Assembly: GCA_037443785.1 (NCBI GenBank)
Contig: JBBINR010000017.1
Location: 1 to 64,000 of the forward strand
Source of the DNA: JAQUOA01 sp037443785
Lineage (GTDB): Bacteria > Bacteroidota > Ignavibacteria > UBA10030 > UBA8401
DNA length: 64,000 nucleotides
Reading direction: 5' to 3'
Shown: positions 42,953 to 50,559 of the stretch, piece after piece
Layout: each line of letters starts with the position of its first letter
Position numbering within the stretch: position 1 is the first letter of the stretch
Notes under the pieces: generated by a model
Told to the model about the DNA's origin: nothing
The model's database searches: none
Seen by the model: only the letters and a program-made list of their open reading frames with translations
Position numbers and translations under genes: made by a program

Positions 42953-43162
42953 TTATTGAATTGACACAACAGTATATCCTGCTTCTTTCACAGCAGACTG
43001 AATTGCTTCAGAAGAAACTTTCGACTCGTCAACCGTAACACGAGCTTTTCCTATCTCGACATTTTCAACGGATAAAAACGGAACTTTGGACAATTCTTTT
43101 TTTACTGCCATTGCGCAGTGACCGCAAGTCATTCCGGCAATTGCTATTTGCATTGTTTTCAT
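42953..43162 (-). CDS. copZ: Copper chaperone CopZ-like HMA protein
   Basis: A 69-residue heavy-metal-associated domain with C13/C16 in IAGMTCGHC and the usual alternating fold ending AGYTVVSIQ. It probably delivers Cu(I) to CopA. The start at 43162 is preceded by AGGAGTTGCATC. It lies 6 bp upstream of copA in one transcript. Confidence 0.93.
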   Translation of the reverse strand: MKTMQIAIAGMTCGHCAMAVKKELSKVPFLSVENVEIGKARVTVDESKVSSEAIQSAVKEAGYTVVSIQ

Positions 43163-43196
43163 GATGCAACTCCTATATTATTTCATCCATAAAAAA

Positions 43197-43216
43197 ACCA
43201 CAGTATATACTGTGGT
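43197..43216. promoter_or_regulatory. Perfect 20-base palindrome between the regulator and copZ
   Basis: ACCACAGTATATACTGTGGT is a perfect inverted repeat, 35 bp upstream of copZ and 60 bp downstream of the regulator stop. On the minus strand seven T residues follow it directly, so it could be an intrinsic terminator of the regulator gene. Alternatively, its symmetry and position suit an operator for copper-responsive control of copZA. The sequence alone does not decide. Confidence 0.7.
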
Positions 43217-43275
43217 AAATTACGCATCTCGGGATATTTGATCGTTATATTTTAATGAAAAAATGTTGTAAAGTA

Positions 43276-43845
43276 TTACTTCACCTTATCAATCGCTTTC
43301 CGTTTTTCATTTTTAATTTTTCGAAAATCTGACGGAGAGAACCCGGTAACATGTTTAAACTGGTTGGATAAGTGTTGAACGCTGCTGTACCCTAATCGAA
43401 AAGCAATTTCGCTCAGCGTCAATTCTCCATACACGAGCAATTCCTTCGTTTTTTCTATTTTTTGAGCGATTAAAAACTTTTCAATTGTCGTGTTTTCGAC
43501 CGATGAAAATAACCTGCTTAGACTATGATAATCCTGTCCAACGTGGCTTTCAATGTAGGATGAAACATTCTCCCTTAATGTTTCAAGTTCATTAGAATGA
43601 TGTACGAGCTTGATAATCACGCTTTTAATCTTCTCAACGATTTTTGCTCTCTTATCTTCGATGAGTTCAAAACCATTTTCTTCAAGAGTAGCTCGTATTT
43701 TTTCGAGGTCAGGTTTGGGTTTTTCTCCAAGCGCAACTTCACCGAGCTTCACATCGTGAACATCGAAACCTGACTTCTGAAGTTCTTCACGCACAACACG
43801 AATGCATCGGTCGCACACCATGTTTTTTACGTACACCGTTTTCAT
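43276..43845 (-). CDS. AraC-family regulator with N-terminal HMA-like CxxC domain, probable copper sensor
   Basis: A 189-residue protein that joins a metal-binding-like domain to a DNA-binding domain. Residues 1-65 resemble an HMA fold with C11 and C14 in NMVCDRCIRVVREEL. Residues 90-185 form an AraC double helix-turn-helix: SSYIESHVGQDYHSLSRLFS, ELTLSEIAFRLGYSSVQHLSNQFKHVTGFSPSDFRK. It lies directly upstream of copZ-copA on the same strand. Copper binding to the CxxC domain controlling copZA transcription is the natural model (inference from architecture and neighbourhood). No ligand-binding AraC cupin is present. Confidence 0.9.
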   Translation of the reverse strand: MKTVYVKNMVCDRCIRVVREELQKSGFDVHDVKLGEVALGEKPKPDLEKIRATLEENGFELIEDKRAKIVEKIKSVIIKLVHHSNELETLRENVSSYIESHVGQDYHSLSRLFSSVENTTIEKFLIAQKIEKTKELLVYGELTLSEIAFRLGYSSVQHLSNQFKHVTGFSPSDFRKIKNEKRKAIDKVK

Positions 43846-43869
43846 TGTTGAAGCCTCATTGTTGTTTCA

Positions 43870-43898
43870 AATATAGATATTAAAAAACTCGTTATCAA
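43870..43898 (-). promoter_or_regulatory. Sigma70-like promoter of the copper regulator gene
   Basis: On the minus strand TTGATA (43898-43893), 17 bases, then TATATT (43875-43870), 25 bases before the start codon at 43845. It is divergent from, and 12 bp away from, the promoter of the esterase gene. Confidence 0.75.
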
Positions 43899-43909
43899 AA
43901 ACCACTGCC

Positions 43910-43938
43910 TTGAAACTCGCCCAAAGTTTGTGTATGAT
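43910..43938 (+). promoter_or_regulatory. Sigma70-like promoter of the esterase gene
   Basis: TTGAAA (43910-43915), 17 bases and TATGAT (43933-43938). The start codon at 43960 follows after AGGAAAAAG. This promoter overlaps an upstream in-frame ATG at 43930, which argues against that ATG being used. Confidence 0.75.
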
Positions 43939-43959
43939 AATAAAAAACAGGAAAAAGAT

Positions 43960-44814
43960 ATGAGAAAGAATTATTTAAAATTTTTCATACTCTATATTGC
44001 GCTCTCAGTTGCTGCGGTTTCGCAGGTCACAGTTGTTGAAGACAGTTTATACGCTCAATCCATTAAGTCAATGTCGAAAATTTATGTGGTACTGCCAACC
44101 GGCTATTCAAAAAGTCATGAACGATACACAACGGTTTATTTACTTCACGGGTGGGGTGGAGATTATACAAATTGGGTGAAGATGAGTGATTTAGTTCGAT
44201 ATCTTCGCGACTATCATTATATCGCTGTTTGTCCGGATGCAAAAAACAGCTGGTATACAAATTCTTACGCTTTGAAAAATGCCGATTATGAAGATCTTAT
44301 CATCAAGGACGTTATTCCTTTTGTCGATAAAAAATATCGAACTAAGCCTTCAAAGTTCAATCGCGCAATCGCCGGACTTTCAATGGGCGGTTACGGTGCA
44401 GCAAAAATGGGATTAAAATATTCATCAATGTTCTTTTTTGCAGGATGTCTGAGTCCAGCAATTCAATTCCCGTACGGAGTGGAAGATTCGGGAATTGTTG
44501 CGCGCCGCACAAAAGAATCAACTGAAAGCGTAAAGAATGCATTCGGGTTTCCCCGAAATGAAAAATGGCCGGAGAATGATGTCTTTACTTTAACGGAAAA
44601 AGCAAATGTGAAATCACTCCCCTATTTTTATCTTTCCGTTGGCTCCCAGGATGGCATTCCTGAAATTATCGATCGGACACATTCATTCGCTGCAGCACTG
44701 CGTAAAAAAGGAGCTTCTTTCGAAATGCATGAAGTTCCCGGAGAACATTATTGGAAATTGTGGGATAAAGAAATTCAAACTGTGTTAAAAAGAATAAGTG
44801 AAAAGAGTAATTAA
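43960..44814 (+). CDS. Secreted alpha/beta-hydrolase of the esterase D/putative esterase family
   Basis: A 284-residue esterase-like protein with a signal peptide (KNYLKFFILYIALSVAAVSQ). The nucleophile serine lies in the elbow GLSMGGYGAAK, preceded by VYLLHGWGGDYTNW (oxyanion strand) and VIPFVDKKYRT; the Asp and His are probably in SVGSQDG and PGEHYWKLW. Related proteins include S-formylglutathione hydrolases, mycolyl/feruloyl esterases and tributyrin esterases; the exported form suggests an ester in the periplasm or outside the cell. It starts a two-gene operon with ppc 3 bp downstream. Confidence 0.88.
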   Translation: MRKNYLKFFILYIALSVAAVSQVTVVEDSLYAQSIKSMSKIYVVLPTGYSKSHERYTTVYLLHGWGGDYTNWVKMSDLVRYLRDYHYIAVCPDAKNSWYTNSYALKNADYEDLIIKDVIPFVDKKYRTKPSKFNRAIAGLSMGGYGAAKMGLKYSSMFFFAGCLSPAIQFPYGVEDSGIVARRTKESTESVKNAFGFPRNEKWPENDVFTLTEKANVKSLPYFYLSVGSQDGIPEIIDRTHSFAAALRKKGASFEMHEVPGEHYWKLWDKEIQTVLKRISEKSN

Positions 44815-44817
44815 TTT

Positions 44818-47607
44818 GTGAAAGCACGCTCAACCCATAATGATATTGCAAGCATCGATTCGCTTTTGCGGACAAACATCCGATTACTTGGAACCATCCT
44901 TGGCGAAGTGATTATTGAACAGGAGGGGAAAAAATTTTTCGATCTTGAAGAATTTATCCGCCATTCCACAAAAGAATATCGATCGACACACAACAGTGAA
45001 ATAAAACAGAAATTGCAGCGCAAAATCTCTTCGCTTGATCCGCATTCAATGCGTAAATTAATACGGGCGTTTTCGACGTACTTTCAGCTTGTCAATATCG
45101 CTGAACAGCACCATCGAATTCAACGACTGCGAGCGCAAAAAAAAATTGGCAAAACAAATTATCCCCAAGGGTCGCTACGACATACGCTTCAATACGCTAA
45201 GAAGAAAAAAGTTTCGCCAAAAGAAATTGCGCATTTCCTCCAACAACTTTTTGTTTCACCGGTGTTCACCGCACATCCCACTGAAGCGCTCCGTCGGACA
45301 ACATTGGAAAAACATACGCGCATTTGGAATGCTCTCGAAGAGTTTGACAAAAAAGAAATTTTGCCTGACGAACGTATAGAGATTGAAGAAACGTTAAAAA
45401 GAAATATCACCAGCTTGTGGCAAACCGAAGAAACACGTTCGTACAACGTTACTCCAATTGACGAAGTCACTAATGGCTTGTATTATTTTAGAAATGTACT
45501 GACAGATGCGGTTCCTGCTTTTTATCAGGAACTTGAACGTGCATTAGAAGAAACATATCCATCGTTGATTAATGAGATTCCTTCCTTCATTCATTTCGGA
45601 TCATGGATTGGCGGAGATCGAGATGGCAATCCTTTTGTCACCGCTGAAGTCACATGGGCAGCATTGAAGCGTCAATCGAATACAATCATCGACCTGTATC
45701 TTAAAACGATGGATGAACTTTATGTTGAGCACAGTGAATCCGCAAAAGTGGTCGGCATCAGCAAGGAATTACAGCAATCCATCGAATATGACTTCCAGTC
45801 TGAATCAGAAGGCATTCCACAATTTATTAGAAACAAAAATGAAGTCTATCGTTTAAAATTAGCGTTGGCATATCGAAAACTGACTCGTTATAAGAAAAAA
45901 TTAAACGATGAACTTCACACCAATGAAACAGCATACTGTTCCTCTGAAGAATTTCTTGCGGATCTCCGATTGATTCACGATAGTTTGGTTTCAAATAAAG
46001 GAGCCGTGCTTGCAAACGGTGCTCTCCAAAAACTGATTCGAAATGTGGAGACATTCGGTTTTCATCTTGCAACGCTGGATATTCGTCAGCATAAAAAAAT
46101 CCATACAGGCGTTGTTTCGGAAATTGCGAAACAGCTTAAGGTTGATTATCCATCCTTCTCCGATAAACAGCGAGAACAATGGTTGACGGAGCATATACTC
46201 TCTGGGAAAATATTTTCATTCGACACTTCTCTCCTTTCAGAAACAGGAAAGGAAGTTATAGCAACTTTCGCGACGATAAAAAAAGCGCTAGATGAAATCG
46301 ATGCGCGAGCAATTCAATCATACATTATCAGTATGACCGAATCACCGGCAGATGTTCTTGAAGTATTATTGTTGATGAAACTGACCGGATTGTTCTCTCA
46401 AAAAGAAAATAGTTATGAAAGCAAATTGAACATCGTTCCTCTTTTTGAAACGATCACTGATTTACGAGCATCGGTTTCAATTATGGAAGGATTGTATTAC
46501 AACGCGGCTTATAAAGTCCACGTGCAAGCACGAAATCGTCGTCAGGAAATTATGCTCGGTTATTCCGACAGCAGCAAAGACGGCGGAATTGTTACATCCA
46601 GCTGGGAATTATATAAAGCGCAAAGAGCGCTCGCACAATGCTCAAAGGAAAACAATATCGATTGGATGTTTTTTCACGGACGCGGAGGAACTGTTGGACG
46701 CGGTGGCGGTCCAGAATTTCAAGCGATCATGGCATTGAATGGACAGTCGATCAACGGCAAGATGAAAATTACCGAACAAGGCGAAGTGATTTCATTAAAG
46801 TATTCGCATAAAGAAATTGCACAACGAACACTTGAGCTCACAACTTCCGCAATGCTGTTGAAATTTTTTGACAAGACGAATCTTAGCAAAATAAAACTCG
46901 CCAATCATCCTCAATGGTTGAACAGGATGGCGGATATTTCCGAGCAATCATTCAACGATTATCGAAAAAATGTTTACAATGATGGACGGCTTGTAAAATA
47001 TTATTTTCAGGCAACGCCGTTGAAAGAAATTACGCGCATGCGCATTGGATCTCGTCCGGCAAAGCGAGTTGACACAGAACGAATCGAAGATCTTCGCGCC
47101 ATTCCATGGGTTTTCGCATGGATGCAAAGCAGACAAAATTTACCGGGCTGGCTTGGATTTGATGAAGGATTTTTCACCAATGGAAAAAAATCCACGGCAT
47201 TTCTTCAAAACATGTATACGCATTGGGAATTTTTTAAAGCAATGGTTGATAATATTCAGATGATTATGGCAAAAGCTGATTTTGACATTGCGCAATTGTA
47301 TGCGGAACTGGTCGAACCGAAATCACTTGGCTTGGAAATGTATGAACATCTTCATCAGAAATTTGAGCGAACAAAAAAAACAATCTTTACGGTTACAAAA
47401 CAACATACTATTTTGGAAAACAACCAGGTTCTTCAACGCTCGATTACATTGCGAAATCCGTATGTTGATCCGATGAGCTTGATGCAAGTGGAGCTGTTAC
47501 GCAGAATGCGCAAGGAAAAAATTTCGGAAAACGAACAAAAGGAATTGGAAGAAGTGATGTTTCTCTGCATCAACGGAATTGCAGCAGGATTGAGAAATAC
47601 AGGATAA
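44818..47607 (+). CDS. ppc: Phosphoenolpyruvate carboxylase
   Basis: Anaplerotic carboxylation of phosphoenolpyruvate to oxaloacetate. The start is GTG at 44818, just after the esterase stop. Conserved blocks: H153 in VFTAHPTEALRRT, GSWIGGDRDGNPFVT near 265, GYSDSSKDGG near 580, FFHGRGGTVGRGGGP near 620, RIGSRPAKR near 743 and the C-terminal NTG. The 929 residues compare well with the E. coli enzyme (883), with a slightly longer N-terminus. Confidence 0.97.
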   Translation: MKARSTHNDIASIDSLLRTNIRLLGTILGEVIIEQEGKKFFDLEEFIRHSTKEYRSTHNSEIKQKLQRKISSLDPHSMRKLIRAFSTYFQLVNIAEQHHRIQRLRAQKKIGKTNYPQGSLRHTLQYAKKKKVSPKEIAHFLQQLFVSPVFTAHPTEALRRTTLEKHTRIWNALEEFDKKEILPDERIEIEETLKRNITSLWQTEETRSYNVTPIDEVTNGLYYFRNVLTDAVPAFYQELERALEETYPSLINEIPSFIHFGSWIGGDRDGNPFVTAEVTWAALKRQSNTIIDLYLKTMDELYVEHSESAKVVGISKELQQSIEYDFQSESEGIPQFIRNKNEVYRLKLALAYRKLTRYKKKLNDELHTNETAYCSSEEFLADLRLIHDSLVSNKGAVLANGALQKLIRNVETFGFHLATLDIRQHKKIHTGVVSEIAKQLKVDYPSFSDKQREQWLTEHILSGKIFSFDTSLLSETGKEVIATFATIKKALDEIDARAIQSYIISMTESPADVLEVLLLMKLTGLFSQKENSYESKLNIVPLFETITDLRASVSIMEGLYYNAAYKVHVQARNRRQEIMLGYSDSSKDGGIVTSSWELYKAQRALAQCSKENNIDWMFFHGRGGTVGRGGGPEFQAIMALNGQSINGKMKITEQGEVISLKYSHKEIAQRTLELTTSAMLLKFFDKTNLSKIKLANHPQWLNRMADISEQSFNDYRKNVYNDGRLVKYYFQATPLKEITRMRIGSRPAKRVDTERIEDLRAIPWVFAWMQSRQNLPGWLGFDEGFFTNGKKSTAFLQNMYTHWEFFKAMVDNIQMIMAKADFDIAQLYAELVEPKSLGLEMYEHLHQKFERTKKTIFTVTKQHTILENNQVLQRSITLRNPYVDPMSLMQVELLRRMRKEKISENEQKELEEVMFLCINGIAAGLRNTG

Positions 47608-47632
47608 TTGTATGTTGAAAATTTTCAAAATT

Positions 47633-48361
47633 TCAGCTGCGCATAATTTTTTTGACGAGCTTCTGCATTAACTCACTTGCGCTTCCTTTCATTACTTCAA
47701 ATCCATCGAGCATTTCGTACGCAGGATTCGGATCAATAAAATATTTTTCTTTTGTCTTGCGGAACATTGGAAGCAACCCTGCGGCAGGATACACTTGAGC
47801 AGAAGTTCCTACACCAATAAAAATATCTGCAGTGCGAATAAGATCACTCAATTCATTTTCCCGCATATCAACCGGCTCGCCAAACCACACAATATCCGGA
47901 CGCAATTGACCGCCGCATTTTGGACATTGATCTCCAATCTGAATCGGTTTTGATATCTGAGATCGATAATCGCATTCAAACTCTTCATCCGTTGAAAATG
48001 CTAATGAATAATGATGCTCACATTTTTGGAAATCAATTCTTCCATGAAAATGCCATACGTCGGTGCATCCAGCGCGTTCCAGAAGCGTATCAATGTTTTG
48101 TGTAATGTTAATGACGTGATGATGTTGTGAAAGCTGTGCAGTTGCGCGATGGGCGGGGTTCGGTTCACATTCAAGCTGCTTTAAAAAGCGTGCTGCATAA
48201 AAATCGAGAACGAGTTTTTTATTTCTGTACCATCCTTCGGGAGATGCAACATCTTCGATTAGATGCTGCTCCCATAATCCGCCGCTGTCTCTGAACGTCG
48301 GAATTCCGCTTTCTGCAGAAAGGCCGGCACCGCTGAAAATAACAATCGTTTTTTGGGGCAT
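47633..48361 (-). CDS. cobB: NAD-dependent protein deacylase, Sir2 family (class III-like)
   Basis: Sirtuin that removes acyl groups from lysines using NAD. Motifs: FSGAGLSAESGIPTFRD at residues 9-25, TQNIDTLLERAG near 87, catalytic H106 in WHFHGR, GTSAQVYPAAG near 200. Y55 and R58 (FYAARF) match the Tyr/Arg pair that favours succinyl/malonyl substrates in SIRT5-type enzymes. Zinc ligands are unusual: C146/C149 form one CxxC, but the other pair would be C114 and C130 rather than a close CxxC. The 242-residue length is typical. It is convergent with ppc. Confidence 0.93.
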   Translation of the reverse strand: MPQKTIVIFSGAGLSAESGIPTFRDSGGLWEQHLIEDVASPEGWYRNKKLVLDFYAARFLKQLECEPNPAHRATAQLSQHHHVINITQNIDTLLERAGCTDVWHFHGRIDFQKCEHHYSLAFSTDEEFECDYRSQISKPIQIGDQCPKCGGQLRPDIVWFGEPVDMRENELSDLIRTADIFIGVGTSAQVYPAAGLLPMFRKTKEKYFIDPNPAYEMLDGFEVMKGSASELMQKLVKKIMRS

Positions 48362-48394
48362 AGCTCGGCATTCAAAAATATTTTACCTAAAACA

Positions 48395-48423
48395 AAAAAG
48401 GCAGATGAAATTCTGCCTTTTTT
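48395..48423 (-). terminator. Intrinsic terminator of the six-gene surface operon
   Basis: On the minus strand AAAAAAGGCAG, an AATTTCAT loop and CTGCCTTTTTT form a hairpin ending in a T-run, 58 bp beyond the NHL lipoprotein stop and before the sirtuin gene. The A-run makes it bidirectional. Confidence 0.88.
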
Positions 48424-48480
48424 CCGACCATCCTGTCAAAGGAATATTATTGCAATAAATCTCCATTCAGCGAATAATTT

Positions 48481-49572
48481 CTAAAAATCAGTTGAGAGTT
48501 TATACCGAACGATCCGGTTATTACCTGTATCAGTTATATAAAGGACATGGTCAAAATAGGCAACGCCATGAGGCTGATTGAACTTGTTATGACCGGTCCC
48601 CGTCCCGCCAAAAGAATATTTTTCCTCTCCTTTGGTTGTGAATCGAAACAGGCTATCCTTTCCTGCGTCGACGACATACAAATTTCCGGACGGATCAAGT
48701 GCCACTCCTTCGGGATTTGAAAAATGACCGAGCCGAAAAATATCAAGTTCGGGATTATCTTTAGGGTCAAATTTTGATTCCCATGTCGTCGTTTGTCCCG
48801 CCGTAATAAGTTTTATCCATTGAACTTTATACTGTGCTTTCTCTCCAGTCTGACAAACAACAAACTCTACAGATTTTCCCGTAGGCATTGTTGCAATACC
48901 GGTAAGATTGTGAAGCGATTTAATTCCTGTTCCTTCAGGAGTAAGTTCCGGTATTGTTGTCAGAAATTTATCATTCGCAGAAAATTGCATGACGGCAATA
49001 TCATTATCAAGAATCTTTTGATTATTCGGGCCAACTCGTGTTACGTAGTACTGATTGTTAGAAAGAGTGGCAACGGCAGTAAAACGTCTCAATGTATCAC
49101 TCGGTTCGTAATAGACACGTTGAATATCGGCCGTTCCAATGTTGTGCCCAACTGAAAACAGGTCTATTTTGTATACCGCTCCATACGTTGTGGGCGTTGA
49201 ATGACCGGAAAGTGTCGTGTCGAATTCTGCACACACAATGAGGCGTAAACGCTTGTCTTGAGCCAGGCCAATTGGATGCTTAATATATTTTGAATAACCA
49301 ATCACATGCCCGCCGAGATCCAGCAATACAATACGATTATTATCGGTATCAGCTACATAGACCAACGGCTCATTCCCGATAATGATTGCCTGGGGTCGAT
49401 TAAATCCACCCCATTCCGGATTTTGATAGACATACACTGTATCGCCAATTTTTCCCTGCGCACTATCGGAAAGCGAAGTCGACAATAATGAATTCAAAGG
49501 ATATTTTTCTTCCTTGCAGGATAAGACAAAAAACAAAAGACCAATCATTATACTAAAAACAATATTTTTCAT
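48481..49572 (-). CDS. NHL-repeat (6-bladed propeller) lipoprotein
   Basis: A 363-residue outer-surface lipoprotein with signal and lipobox (SIMIGLLFFVLSC, Cys near residue 19). The rest is an NHL beta-propeller: YVADTDNNRIVLLDLGG, FSNPEGVALDPSGNLYVVDAGKDSLFRF, NKFNQPHGVAYFDHVLYITDTGNNRIVRY are typical blades. NHL propellers bind proteins, RNA or glycans; no enzyme motif is visible. Last gene of the surface operon; its start overlaps the PorV-like stop by 4 bases. Confidence 0.85.
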   Translation of the reverse strand: MKNIVFSIMIGLLFFVLSCKEEKYPLNSLLSTSLSDSAQGKIGDTVYVYQNPEWGGFNRPQAIIIGNEPLVYVADTDNNRIVLLDLGGHVIGYSKYIKHPIGLAQDKRLRLIVCAEFDTTLSGHSTPTTYGAVYKIDLFSVGHNIGTADIQRVYYEPSDTLRRFTAVATLSNNQYYVTRVGPNNQKILDNDIAVMQFSANDKFLTTIPELTPEGTGIKSLHNLTGIATMPTGKSVEFVVCQTGEKAQYKVQWIKLITAGQTTTWESKFDPKDNPELDIFRLGHFSNPEGVALDPSGNLYVVDAGKDSLFRFTTKGEEKYSFGGTGTGHNKFNQPHGVAYFDHVLYITDTGNNRIVRYKLSTDF

Positions 49573-50549
49573 AATTTTATAAGCAAAGAAATTCGTTGAA
49601 CATTCCCCAATCGTTCAAATGCCGAAAATCCATAATCAACAGACATGTTCACGATATTCAACGGCACAGCGACACCGGCTCCAAACGAAAATGTCTGTTC
49701 GTCCACATTGATCTTATATCCTCCACGCAGAGAAAGTGTTTTCATCCATGTATATTCAAGCCCCAGTGAAAGATTTTCTGAATTGTCATTCGGATGATTC
49801 AGTTGGATGGATGTTGTCATCACGTCTGACTCTGTGTTAATCGGTTCAAATGCAAAACCAAATTTAAAAATGGTTGGCGGAGTATATTCTTCAAATTCCG
49901 AAATTTTTTGTCCACTATATAAGGTTACGGTGCCGCTTGGCTTAATTTGGTTTCCAAAATTTGTCACAACAGCAGAAAATCGGGAAGTTCCCAATCCTGT
50001 CCAATAGTATGTCCCCACATCAACGGTGATACCCCGCATTTTCAAAACGTCCATTGTCTCTTCGATATATCGAACTGTAGCACCAAAACTAAATTGGTTG
50101 GTTAGCATTTTGCCGTAAGAAAGACCAACTGCTAAATCACCAAATTTGAAATATTGGCCGTTTCCAAACGGCTGCACTTCTGTTGTTACCGGCATATCAT
50201 CCATATGAAGAGCAACGACCGACACCCCGATTGCATCTTGAGAAGTAAGGTGATAGACAGTTCCCAGAAATTGATGCCTAATATCGACAAGCCATTCTGT
50301 GTGAGATATCATTACCTGGTCTTCACTAAATTGCGTCATACCGGCAGGATTCCAGAAAAGAGCCGAGGCATCGTTGGCAACTGCGACAAATGTCTCACCC
50401 ATTGCCGTTGCTCGAGCGCCTACACCTATCTTAAGAAATTGTGCAGTCGCCGTACCTACACGTTGTGCACCAAGCACCGGTATAAGCTGGGAATATGAAT
50501 TCCCTCCACAACTCAATAACAAAAAAACCAATAAAAATATTTTTTTCAT
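49569..50549 (-). CDS. PorV/PorQ-family outer-membrane protein
   Basis: A 326-residue beta-barrel of the PorV/PorQ (UPF0164/FadL-like) family. In the T9SS, PorV shuttles cargo from the translocon to the attachment complex. Visible: signal peptide (KKIFLLVFLLLSCGGNSYSQ, with a possible lipobox LLSC), the family start FLKIGVGARATAMGETFVAVANDASALFWNPAG and many amphipathic strands to the end (VDYGFSAFERLGNVQRISLLIKL). Other T9SS components (PorU, SprA) are absent here, so a dedicated role for this operon's cargo is only inferred. Confidence 0.88.
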   Translation of the reverse strand: MKKIFLLVFLLLSCGGNSYSQLIPVLGAQRVGTATAQFLKIGVGARATAMGETFVAVANDASALFWNPAGMTQFSEDQVMISHTEWLVDIRHQFLGTVYHLTSQDAIGVSVVALHMDDMPVTTEVQPFGNGQYFKFGDLAVGLSYGKMLTNQFSFGATVRYIEETMDVLKMRGITVDVGTYYWTGLGTSRFSAVVTNFGNQIKPSGTVTLYSGQKISEFEEYTPPTIFKFGFAFEPINTESDVMTTSIQLNHPNDNSENLSLGLEYTWMKTLSLRGGYKINVDEQTFSFGAGVAVPLNIVNMSVDYGFSAFERLGNVQRISLLIKL

Positions 50550-50559
50550 TCTTCTCGCA

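Noticed and set aside
43930..43959. Start of the esterase gene at ATG 43930
   Set aside because: It lies inside a TTGAAA-17-TATGAT promoter and adds charged residues before the signal peptide; ATG 43960 follows AGGAAAAAG.
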